This document shows positions 1 through 7,633 of a stretch of DNA of 21,063 bases, piece by piece (position 1 is the stretch's first letter; each line of letters opens with the position of its first letter). The translations under genes and the position numbers were made by a program. The stretch comes from Gemmatimonadota bacterium (GTDB lineage: Bacteria; Gemmatimonadota; Gemmatimonadetes; Palauibacterales; Palauibacteraceae), in NCBI GenBank assembly GCA_029288095.1, contig JARFPW010000237.1:1-21063 (forward strand). The letters are read 5' to 3'. The notes beneath the pieces are model-generated. The model ran no database searches. It was not told the DNA's origin and worked only from the letters and a program-made list of their open reading frames with translations.

Positions 1-830
1 TTCGGGCCGAGGAAGCCGCACAGGCCAACGCCGACCTGTTCACGAGGCGAGAGGCGCAGGGTTTGCTTACTCGAGCGGACTTGTTGCAGGCGGAATCGGA
101 CCGTGCCCATGCCTCTGCAGTGAAGATCCAGGCAGAGCGAGCCCGTCACGATGCCGCGCAGAGTCTCGCCCTGTTCCTGGGTTGGACGCCGGGCCGACTC
201 CCGGCCCCCGTCGATTCGCTCTCCCCGGAGTCTGGAGCCGCAATCGAATCGCCGACATCTGCGGACGTCGCACCGGTGAGCCGGCGGGCCGACCTTCGGG
301 CCCGACAGGCAGAGCTGGATGCCGCCCGAGCATCGCGCCGTCGCGCCAAGGCTGCGTGGCTTCCCTCGGTGGTGGCTTCCGGACGCTATGGCATCCACTC
401 GGCCGACATCTTTGGGTCTTCGGGTGAAAACTGGAGCGTCGGCGTCGCCCTTCGATGGAACGTGTTTTCGGGCGCAGGCCGACTGGCCGAGTCGACTCGT
501 ACGAGAGCCGAACTGAGGATAGCGGAGACCCTCTACGCGCAGGCGGTGAACGAGGCGATGGCCGAGATCGAGTCGGCCGCTCGCGCCGTACATGCGGCAA
601 CGCGCACGGTCGACGCGTCGATCGCTGCGCGCGGGGCGGCGGACGCAGGGGTGACATTGATGCGGCGGCGGTTTGAAGAGGGACTCGCCACCGCGTCCGA
701 TCTACTGTCAGCCGAGTCGCGCCTGGCCCGCACTGCCCAGCTCGAAGTCGATGCGCTCGCCACTCTGCGTCTCGCGCTTGCCCGCCATCGATTCGCAACC
801 ACACATCAATATTCGGAGGGATCCCCATGA
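1..830 (+). CDS. TolC-family outer membrane efflux protein, C-terminal part (5' end outside window)
   Basis: The reading frame is open from base 3, so the gene begins before the window. The visible ~275 residues are helical and rich in Ala, Arg and Glu, as in the periplasmic coiled-coil barrel of TolC/OEP proteins. The segment around FSGAGRLAES (about 465-495) matches the second OEP repeat, where a membrane strand leads into the next helical hairpin; a Trp/Phe-rich strand (ENWSVGVALRWNVF) precedes it. The stop codon overlaps the ATG of the adaptor gene (ATGA, 827-830), and GGAGGG at 815-820 lies inside this gene as the next gene's ribosome site. Family knowledge: these trimers form the outer-membrane exit duct of RND pumps. 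The adaptor and permease downstream make that role very likely. Substrate cannot be told. Confidence 0.88.
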   Translation, partial: RAEEAAQANADLFTRREAQGLLTRADLLQAESDRAHASAVKIQAERARHDAAQSLALFLGWTPGRLPAPVDSLSPESGAAIESPTSADVAPVSRRADLRARQAELDAARASRRRAKAAWLPSVVASGRYGIHSADIFGSSGENWSVGVALRWNVFSGAGRLAESTRTRAELRIAETLYAQAVNEAMAEIESAARAVHAATRTVDASIAARGAADAGVTLMRRRFEEGLATASDLLSAESRLARTAQLEVDALATLRLALARHRFATTHQYSEGSP

Positions 831-1888
831 CTAAGCGGTTGCTGTTCCTGACCGCCTGGCTCCCAGCGTTGATCCCCCTGACGAGCTGCGGGGGAAGTAC
901 GGCCGATGAGGATAGCAATTACAGGGCTATTCCACTCGTCGAGGCCAGCGAGGCGACCCGCGCACCGGCGGCCCTTTCGGTGCCCGCTCGCGTGAGATCG
1001 GAGAAGACGGCGCAACTTGCGACCCGGACGAGCGGGACGATTCGCCGAATCCTCGTCGATGTGGGTGACGTCGTCCGGGAAGGTCAGGATCTGGTGATGC
1101 TCGAGGATGCAGATGTAAGGGCAAGTGTCGCGCGTGCGGAGGCAAGTCTCCAGCTGGCACGGCGAACACGCGACCGCATCGCCGCGCTCGAACGTGACGG
1201 GGCTGCCACGGGACAGGAACTGGATGAGGCAACAGCTCGGCTTCAGGTCGCCGAGGCCGGTCTCACGGAGGCTCGCAGTGGGCTGCAGTATGCCGCGTTA
1301 CGAGCTCCGTTCGGAGGCGTGGTGAGCGCGCGCCATGCCGACCCCGGCGACCTCGCGGTGCCCGGACGATCACTGCTCGAAGTATCCGGAGCAGGCGACC
1401 TGATTGTCGAGGCTGATCTGTCGGCTCGGTTGTCCGTAAAGGAGGGCCAGCAGGTGAGCATTGAGCAGTCTGCGGGCCCGAAAGGAAGATGGGTGGCTGT
1501 AATCACCCGCGTCGTGCCGGTCCTCGACCGAGCCAGTCAGACGTTCCGGATAGAGGCCCGGCTGGTGGCGACGAACGGACCGTTTCCGGTTCCGAATTCC
1601 ATTGTCGGCCTCCGCATACCCAGTGAGTCGGACTCGGTTCTCGTCATCCCGGCCGACGCCATGTTCTCCCGTGGTCAATTGACGGGCGTGTTCCTGGTAC
1701 GTGGCACCGGGCTCAGGCTGCGTTGGATTCGACCGGGACGTGAGTGGGGGTCGTCCCTCGAGGTACTCTCCGGCCTCGCCCCGGGTGACACCGTGGTGCG
1801 CCGACCCGGCGACGCTCTCGTCGACGGCCAGGTCGTCGACTCCGTAACGGTGGTGCGCTGGTCGCATCAGCAGGATGGTGTGCAGTGA
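827..1888 (+). CDS. RND efflux periplasmic adaptor subunit (membrane fusion protein), lipoprotein
   Basis: A 353-residue protein. The N-terminus is a lipoprotein signal with lipobox LTSC, Cys21 being the lipidated residue, so it is probably tethered to a membrane facing the periplasm. The order is typical of HlyD/AcrA-like adaptors: first half of the lipoyl domain (about 60-95, SGTIRRILVDVGDVVREGQ), an alpha-helical hairpin rich in Ala/Arg/Glu (about 95-150), second lipoyl half (ALRAPFGGVVSARHADPGD), then beta-barrel and membrane-proximal domains. It would connect the RND permease to the TolC duct. The start overlaps the preceding stop (ATGA) and is preceded by GGAGGG. Its own stop overlaps the GTG of the permease (GTGA), so all three genes look translationally coupled. 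The hairpin is short, which fits adaptors of the smaller, 350-residue class. Confidence 0.93.
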   Translation: MTKRLLFLTAWLPALIPLTSCGGSTADEDSNYRAIPLVEASEATRAPAALSVPARVRSEKTAQLATRTSGTIRRILVDVGDVVREGQDLVMLEDADVRASVARAEASLQLARRTRDRIAALERDGAATGQELDEATARLQVAEAGLTEARSGLQYAALRAPFGGVVSARHADPGDLAVPGRSLLEVSGAGDLIVEADLSARLSVKEGQQVSIEQSAGPKGRWVAVITRVVPVLDRASQTFRIEARLVATNGPFPVPNSIVGLRIPSESDSVLVIPADAMFSRGQLTGVFLVRGTGLRLRWIRPGREWGSSLEVLSGLAPGDTVVRRPGDALVDGQVVDSVTVVRWSHQQDGVQ

Positions 1889-4800
1889 AGGAACAATTTG
1901 CCGGGCGACTTGCTGACTCTTTTCTGCACTCGAAATTGACGCCCTTGCTGCTCGTGGCGGCGCTTGGGATAGGGCTGTGGACGACCTTCACGCTGCCGAG
2001 TGAAGAGGAGCCGCAGATCAACGTACCGATCGCCGACATCTACCTGCCTCTTCCCGGCCGCACGCCCGCGGAAATTGAGAATCGGGCGCTGATTCCGCTG
2101 GAGGAGGCTGTCTCCGGGATCAAGGGAGTCAAGTACGTCTACTCCCACGCCAGTCCGGGCTTTGGACTGGTCACCGTGAGATTCGAAGTCGGGCGGGAGA
2201 TGGAAGAAAGCATGGTCCGGTTGTTCACGACGCTGGCCAAGCACGCGGACCGGATGCCACCGGATCTCCGGATGCCCGTCATCAAAGCAGTGTCGATTGA
2301 CGACGTTCCTTTCTTTACGGTCGCAGTCCATTCACCCCTGTATGACCACCTCACGCTGCGCCAGATCGCGGAGGAAGTTGCGATAGCGTTCGAGTCGGTT
2401 CCCGATGTGAGGGATGTGCGCGTCGTGGGCGGAACGCCTCGCGAGATTCGTGTCGAGCTTCGTACCGCCGACCTTGCGGCGCACGAAATAGACCCGGGTC
2501 TTGTCGTGCAGCGGCTGTCCCAGGCAGACGTGGCGAGCGATGCAGGGCATCTGACGGCCGACGGACAGATCGTCACCGTAAAGGCTGGCCCGTTTCTGCG
2601 AACAGTAGAGGATGTCTCGAAGGTCGTGCTTGATGTCCGAGACGGTCGGCTGGTGCAGCTGGCTGATGTCGCCGACGTCAAGGACGGCGTTGCGGACATC
2701 GACAACTACACGTTTGCCGGAAGGCCGGGGCGCGAGCTGGCTCCCATGGTCACGTTGACGGTTTCCAAGCGGGCGGGAGCAGATGCGACGGCGGTGGGCA
2801 GGGCGCTGGAGGAGCGGCTTCATGAACTGGAGGGGCGAGTCATCCCCGTGGATGTCCAGGCTTCCGTGACCCGTAACTACGGGGAAACGGCCAGGGAGAA
2901 GGTCAGCACCCTGAAGGAGCACCTGGCCCTGGCCGTTCTGTCCGTCGGACTCGTAGTGGCACTCACGATGGGCTGGCGCGGAGCGCTGGTCGTCATGATG
3001 GCCGTACCGATCACGTTTTCACTTACGCTGTTTGTCTACGGTATCCTCGGGTACACGCTGAACCGGATAACGCTGTTCGCGCTGATCTTCGTAACCGGAA
3101 TCGTAATTGACGACTCGATCATCGTCGCCGAGAACATGGAGCGCCACTTCCGTATCGGCGGAAAATCGTTGAAAGAACTCGCCCGGACCGCGGTGGACGA
3201 GGTCGGAAACCCTACCATCCTGGCAACCCTGACTGTAATCGCTGCGGTCCTGCCGATGTTGTTCGTGTCGGGGTTGATGGGTCCATACATGAGCCCGATG
3301 CCGATTGGGGCAAGCCTGGCGATGACCTTCTCGCTCCTCGTAGGGCTCATCGCCACACCCTGGCTGGCCTTTCGCATGCTTGGCTCGCACGCGGGTACTG
3401 GCGACCCCGAGAAGTACTCGGTCGAGCAGACGAAGATCTATCGGGCGTACGCCTGGGTCATGGAACCGTTGCTGGACAAGCCGAAGCGACTGACTGCAAC
3501 GCTGGCTGGCATAGGATTACTGCTCGTGGCCGCGACGGCGTTGTTCGTGACCAGGGCCGTCGTGGTGAAGATGCTGCCGTTCGATGACAAGAATGAGATT
3601 CAACTGGTAGCTGATCTCCCAGAGGGAACGTCACTCGAGGCGTCCGCCGCCCTCGCTTCAGAGTTGACCCATGTGCTGGCAGGCGTTCCGGAGGTCGAAA
3701 GGCTTCAGGTCTACGTCGGTGTGGCTGCTCCCGTGAACTTCAACGGGCTGGTCCGCCACTACTACCTGCGGCGCGGGCCGAACGTGGCCGACATCAATCT
3801 CGAGTTGATGGACAAGGCGGACCGTGGTGCGAAGAGTCATGACATTGCCAAGCAGATCAGACCCCTGGTTGCCCAGGCAGTGGCCGAGTTTTCCGGGGAA
3901 GCGAGTGTCAAGGTGGTCGAAGTGCCTCCCGGTCCCCCCGTGCTCTCCACGCTGGTGGCCGAGGTGTTCGGCCCAGATGCGGACGCGCGACGGTCGGTGG
4001 CCGGCCAGGTGCTGGAGTTCTTCCGGGAGTACGACGGAATCGTGGATGTAGACTGGTCCGTCGGTGCGCCCCAGCAAGAGCTGAAGATTGAAGTTGATGA
4101 GGAGCGCGCGGCTCTGGCTGGCGTCCCCAAGGGCAGAATCATCGACGCACTGGGGATCGGCCTGGGGGGACGCATTGCCACCCACTTAGCGGATGCGAAT
4201 GCGCGGTCGCCGGTTCCCGTTCGTGTCCGGCTGGCTGAGCAGGATCGCTCGACCCTCAGCCGCCTCACGGCGCTGCACGTGGCTTCCCTATCTGGAGAAA
4301 TGGTCCCGGTAGACGAACTCGTTGAGACCACGGAAAATCTCGTGCCCGAGTCGATCAATCGGAAGAACGGTCTACCCGTCGTATATGTGACGGCAGACGT
4401 TGCCGGAGAGGTCGAGAGTCCGGTGTACGCGATTCTGGACGTCAAGGAACAGATCGACGAGTCGGGCGTCCCCCAGCTGTTCACACGACAGCCAGACAGC
4501 ACTGGCCAGCCCATCGTCAAGTGGGATGGAGAGTGGCAGGTCACTTACGAGGTGTTCCGGGATCTCGGGATCGCGTTCGCCGGAGCCTTGCTGCTCATAT
4601 ACGCGCTTCTCGTGGCCTGGTTTGGGAGCTTCACCACCCCCCTTGTAATGATGGCTGCGATTCCGCTCACCCTCGTCGGAATTGGACCGGGGCACATGGT
4701 ATTCGGTGCCTTCTTCACAGCCACATCGATGATCGGGATGATCGCGTTGGCAGGTATCATGGTGCGAAACGGGATTTTGCTTATCGACTACCTCGAGGCG

Positions 4801-5040
4801 CGACGCGCCGCCGGCGTTCCCCTGCGCCAGGCGGTGATCGAGGCAGGAGCCGTGCGCGCCCGGCCCATCGCCCTGACGGCGGGGACAGTCGTGATCGGCG
4901 CGATCGTCATTCTGTTCGATCCCATCTTCGAAGGGCTCGCCGTCAGCCTGATTGCAGGTTCGCTGGCTTCGACCGTACTGACGCTCGTCGTGGTACCGGG
5001 CATCTACTTCATGGTAAACAGATCTTCTGAATCGATCTGA
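1885..5040 (+). CDS. RND efflux transporter permease subunit (AcrB/hydrophobe-efflux-like)
   Basis: A 1051-residue inner-membrane proton antiporter, full length for the family. TM1 is near residues 18-38, followed by a large periplasmic porter domain, TM2-6 (about 345-500), TM7 near 540, a second porter domain, and TM8-12 at the C-terminus. TM4 carries the paired acidic residues D409-D410 (GIVIDDSIIVAENMER) needed for proton relay in AcrB. In TM10 the usual Lys is replaced by Arg961 (GIMVRNGILLID), a variant shared with a distinct subgroup of RND permeases. The GTG start overlaps the adaptor stop by 4 bases; ATG is not available nearby. It is the last gene of a complete tripartite operon. No metal-binding Met triad was recognised, so organic substrates are more likely than copper or silver, but this is an inference. 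Confidence 0.95.
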   Translation: MKEQFAGRLADSFLHSKLTPLLLVAALGIGLWTTFTLPSEEEPQINVPIADIYLPLPGRTPAEIENRALIPLEEAVSGIKGVKYVYSHASPGFGLVTVRFEVGREMEESMVRLFTTLAKHADRMPPDLRMPVIKAVSIDDVPFFTVAVHSPLYDHLTLRQIAEEVAIAFESVPDVRDVRVVGGTPREIRVELRTADLAAHEIDPGLVVQRLSQADVASDAGHLTADGQIVTVKAGPFLRTVEDVSKVVLDVRDGRLVQLADVADVKDGVADIDNYTFAGRPGRELAPMVTLTVSKRAGADATAVGRALEERLHELEGRVIPVDVQASVTRNYGETAREKVSTLKEHLALAVLSVGLVVALTMGWRGALVVMMAVPITFSLTLFVYGILGYTLNRITLFALIFVTGIVIDDSIIVAENMERHFRIGGKSLKELARTAVDEVGNPTILATLTVIAAVLPMLFVSGLMGPYMSPMPIGASLAMTFSLLVGLIATPWLAFRMLGSHAGTGDPEKYSVEQTKIYRAYAWVMEPLLDKPKRLTATLAGIGLLLVAATALFVTRAVVVKMLPFDDKNEIQLVADLPEGTSLEASAALASELTHVLAGVPEVERLQVYVGVAAPVNFNGLVRHYYLRRGPNVADINLELMDKADRGAKSHDIAKQIRPLVAQAVAEFSGEASVKVVEVPPGPPVLSTLVAEVFGPDADARRSVAGQVLEFFREYDGIVDVDWSVGAPQQELKIEVDEERAALAGVPKGRIIDALGIGLGGRIATHLADANARSPVPVRVRLAEQDRSTLSRLTALHVASLSGEMVPVDELVETTENLVPESINRKNGLPVVYVTADVAGEVESPVYAILDVKEQIDESGVPQLFTRQPDSTGQPIVKWDGEWQVTYEVFRDLGIAFAGALLLIYALLVAWFGSFTTPLVMMAAIPLTLVGIGPGHMVFGAFFTATSMIGMIALAGIMVRNGILLIDYLEARRAAGVPLRQAVIEAGAVRARPIALTAGTVVIGAIVILFDPIFEGLAVSLIAGSLASTVLTLVVVPGIYFMVNRSSESI

Positions 5041-5053
5041 TACCGGAGGACCT

Positions 5054-5089
5054 ATGACCCTTCTGCATAGCATCCGCCCCCTCGAGTAA
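5054..5089 (+). other. 11-codon start-stop frame with a Shine-Dalgarno sequence
   Basis: Fourteen bases after the RND permease stop there is GGAGGA followed by ATG and an 11-residue frame (MTLLHSIRPLE) closed by TAA. The ribosome site is good, although the spacer is only about four bases. It may be a microprotein or leader peptide at the end of the pump operon, the vestige of a lost fourth gene, or chance. Nothing in the peptide suggests a function. Confidence 0.15.
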
Positions 5090-5099
5090 CGACATATCC

Positions 5100-5136
5100 A
5101 AAAACACGAGAGCCCGGCCATTCGACCGGGCTCTCG
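5100..5136 (-). terminator. Intrinsic terminator of the minus-strand propeller gene, possibly bidirectional
   Basis: A perfect 11-bp stem (CGAGAGCCCGG at 5107-5117 pairing with 5126-5136) encloses an 8-base loop. On the minus strand the stem is followed by GTG and five T (bases 5104-5100), the expected layout for termination of the gene ending at 5164. On the plus strand it is followed only by TTCCC, so termination of the RND operon there would be weaker. Confidence 0.8.
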
Positions 5137-5163
5137 TTCCCTGCAGGTCCAGCGAAACGTCGA

Positions 5164-7545
5164 CTACATCACCATGTCCTCGTGCTTCTTGACCATGAAG
5201 AAGCCCCCGCGCCCTCCGGTAACGCCCACGGCGCCACTGCGGAAGTACGGGTAGTTGCTCCAGCTGCCGCAACAACCGAGGTCCGGATCTGTATCGAAAA
5301 AGCCCACTTCGTGAATGTCGTCCGGATCAGAGATGTCGATGATCCGCAGACCCGCTCCGTAGTTCGACTGGTACATCAGATCGTCGAGGATATAGAGATT
5401 GTGGTCCGTCTCAGTCGTCGTGGCGAAATACTCGGAGAGCAGGACAGGATCGTCCAGGTCGCTCACGTCCCACACCAGCGTTCGCGTCGTCTCGACGAGA
5501 CCCTGTGGTTCGTCGCCCTCGTCATTCGCGAAGAACAACGTCTGGTCCGGTGACAACCATCCCTGGTGTGCATACGCCACGTTCGGATAGCTGACCGTCG
5601 AGATCGAAATCGGGTTGTCCTTGTCGGTGACGTCCGAGAAGCTCAACGCCGTCTCGTTCGCTCCGATGCAGATCTCACGACCCTGGTAATCCGGATCCGG
5701 CCCGATGTAGGAGACACACTGTGCATCGTGGCTGTAGCCGGTTCCGCGCCGACCGGTGACGCCGTCCGCGAAACAGCCGGCGAATTCGGGTTCCTTCGGA
5801 CTGCGGACGTCGATCATGTGCAGGCCTCCGCCACATGTCTCGCCACCACCGCTGGCGCCGACCGCGTAAGCGAATCCCGTCTCCTCGTTCATCACGATGT
5901 TGTGCGAACTCGCGATGCCCGTATACAGGAAATCGGGCTCGAACATCTGTGCTTCCGTCAAGCCGCGCAGGCGGGTCAGGTCGAATACCTGCATTCCATG
6001 TTCGCCGGCTCCGTCCGCGACGATGTACGCGTGGTCTGCGTACACCTTGATGTCGCGCCACACGCTGATGCGTGCCTCCTCGGTTTTAGGCAGATCCCCG
6101 AGATAGATAGGGTTGGATGGATCCGTGACATCGATGAACGAGGTGCCGTCATTGCGGCCGACGAGCGCATACTCCTTGCCCGTCTCTTCGTCGTACCAGC
6201 CCCACATGTCGTTGAGCCCGATGCCCGGCGCGCCGCCGATCTGGCTGACCGGGAGGAAGGACACGAGATCAACGCTGTCGCAGCCCCACATGTCGGCACC
6301 GCCGTCTTCGCAGCGTACATCAGCACCAACGATCGGATCGAGGCTCTCAGGCTCCGAGGAGACCGTCGCCACGGCCATCCAGCCGCCGTCGGTATGCTCG
6401 AAGATGGTAGCCTCACCCAGACCGCGGCCGGCTCCAGACGCGCCGATCACACCAACGTCCCCAACCATGGCCAGCGCTCCGCCGAATCCGCGCGAGTTGG
6501 CCGCGTCTTCGGGGTTGATGGTGCCGGCCGTCCAGCCACTCTCGCCGCGATGGAACGTATAGACGGTGCTGCGGCCGGGCGTCCCGACCCAGACGGTCTC
6601 GCCATCCGTGGCGATCGATGAACCGAATCGCGGACCGAAGCGGGCGCGCCGACCAGCGAGGTTCGTCGCACCCTGGTACGGGAGAAGCGCCGTCTGTTGA
6701 TTCCAGCCGCCGTCCTCGTCGTCGACTTCATAGACGAGAACCGCGCCGTTGCCGCCCGCGAATCGCGGGACGCCTACGAACGCCATGCCGCCGCTCATCG
6801 CGAGCGCCGAGCCGGCGCCGGCATTATCGCCGACGACGTTGACGGGCAGCTGGCCTGCATTCGTCCAGCCGTCCTCCGTCTGCTGGAAGTGGAATACCGC
6901 ACCGGCGGTCTCACCACCTCCGGGAGCACCAACAAGCACGCCACTTTCTGAGGCCGCCAGCGCACCACCGAACCCGGTGCCGGCGCTGTCTTCGATCTCG
7001 AGAACCGTTGTCTCGGCCCAGCCGCTGTCGGTCCACGTATACACGTAGACCACTCCAGCCACGTCGTCGCCACCCGGAGCACCCACGAATGCCGTGTTGC
7101 CCGACAGCGCGAGAGCCGCGCCGAACCCTTCACCATCCGCGGTCTCGTGCGGAAGACGTCCGGCATGCGTCCAGTTTCCGTCGTCGTCCCTCCAGAACGA
7201 GACGACCCCGGCGGGGTCGTCGTTCCGCGGGTTCACCGAGGCAAGCATCGTGCGGCCGTCAACGATCAGACTGCCGCTGAACCGATCCGCCGCATTGTCG
7301 CCCTGGTCCATCAGCACGCCGGTCTCAGCCCACTCGCCGGATGCGTCGCGCTGGTACACATAGATCATGCCCGGGCGAAACACGTTTCCTGATTCACCGA
7401 CGAACACTTCGTCCCCGCTGATGGCTACGGTGCCCCCGAACCCGGCGACGAACGCCTGGTCGGAATCTGCGCTGGACTGCGCGGACAACGGAGCCGCCAC
7501 GAAGGCGAGGCCGGTCAGCGCTACTAGGATGGTCTGCGGTTTCAT
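5164..7545 (-). CDS. Secreted choice-of-anchor B family protein with N-terminal FG-GAP-like propeller
   Basis: A 793-residue exported protein. I chose the ATG at 7545 because it starts a clear Sec signal peptide (MKPQTILVALTGLAFVAAPL, cleavage after SAQ) and has AGAGGGAG upstream; a further in-frame ATG at 7635 would add 30 uncharged-poor residues without signal character. Residues about 30-400 hold seven repeats of the form FGxALAxSGxxxFVGAP, followed by a strand and a GxW motif, as in integrin-like FG-GAP blades. Residues about 410-793 match the choice-of-anchor B family (LVIVD-type blades): VGRNDGTSFIDVTDPSNP, SHNIVMNEETG, and WDVSDLDDPVLLSEY. Several Cys (RCEDGG, WGCDS, DLGCCGS) may form disulfides. 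Family members are surface or secreted proteins of unknown function. The C-terminus ends at HEDMVM with no recognisable sorting tail. Confidence 0.9.
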   Translation of the reverse strand: MKPQTILVALTGLAFVAAPLSAQSSADSDQAFVAGFGGTVAISGDEVFVGESGNVFRPGMIYVYQRDASGEWAETGVLMDQGDNAADRFSGSLIVDGRTMLASVNPRNDDPAGVVSFWRDDDGNWTHAGRLPHETADGEGFGAALALSGNTAFVGAPGGDDVAGVVYVYTWTDSGWAETTVLEIEDSAGTGFGGALAASESGVLVGAPGGGETAGAVFHFQQTEDGWTNAGQLPVNVVGDNAGAGSALAMSGGMAFVGVPRFAGGNGAVLVYEVDDEDGGWNQQTALLPYQGATNLAGRRARFGPRFGSSIATDGETVWVGTPGRSTVYTFHRGESGWTAGTINPEDAANSRGFGGALAMVGDVGVIGASGAGRGLGEATIFEHTDGGWMAVATVSSEPESLDPIVGADVRCEDGGADMWGCDSVDLVSFLPVSQIGGAPGIGLNDMWGWYDEETGKEYALVGRNDGTSFIDVTDPSNPIYLGDLPKTEEARISVWRDIKVYADHAYIVADGAGEHGMQVFDLTRLRGLTEAQMFEPDFLYTGIASSHNIVMNEETGFAYAVGASGGGETCGGGLHMIDVRSPKEPEFAGCFADGVTGRRGTGYSHDAQCVSYIGPDPDYQGREICIGANETALSFSDVTDKDNPISISTVSYPNVAYAHQGWLSPDQTLFFANDEGDEPQGLVETTRTLVWDVSDLDDPVLLSEYFATTTETDHNLYILDDLMYQSNYGAGLRIIDISDPDDIHEVGFFDTDPDLGCCGSWSNYPYFRSGAVGVTGGRGGFFMVKKHEDMVM

Positions 7546-7593
7546 TTGCTCCCTCTGCGGTCGGTCCCTGGGTCCTTCTACTGACAGCCGAGG

Positions 7594-7622
7594 AATATTG
7601 CGGTGGTGGGGTCGTAACACAA
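7594..7622 (-). promoter_or_regulatory. Possible sigma70-like promoter for the choice-of-anchor B gene
   Basis: Reading the minus strand in the 88-base divergent gap, TTGTGT (7622-7617) is followed after exactly 17 bases by AATATT (7599-7594). This would place transcription start near 7587 and leave a leader of about 40 bases. Matches to consensus are only partial, so this is tentative. No comparably spaced pair was found for the divergent molybdo-enzyme gene. Confidence 0.25.
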
Positions 7623-7633
7623 AGTATGAACCC

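Noticed and set aside
67..918. Long minus-strand open frame opposite the TolC-family gene
   Set aside because: Rich in Arg/Pro/Ser with no recognisable fold; it is the GC-rich antisense shadow of a well-supported gene.
5566..6621. A 351-codon plus-strand frame opposite the choice-of-anchor B gene
   Set aside because: The minus strand carries clear repeats and a signal peptide; the plus frame has no ribosome site or family marks.
7367..7633. N-terminal extension of the molybdo-enzyme frame
   Set aside because: It would overlap most of the start and signal peptide of the divergent gene, has no family similarity, and ATG 7634 gives the usual family length.
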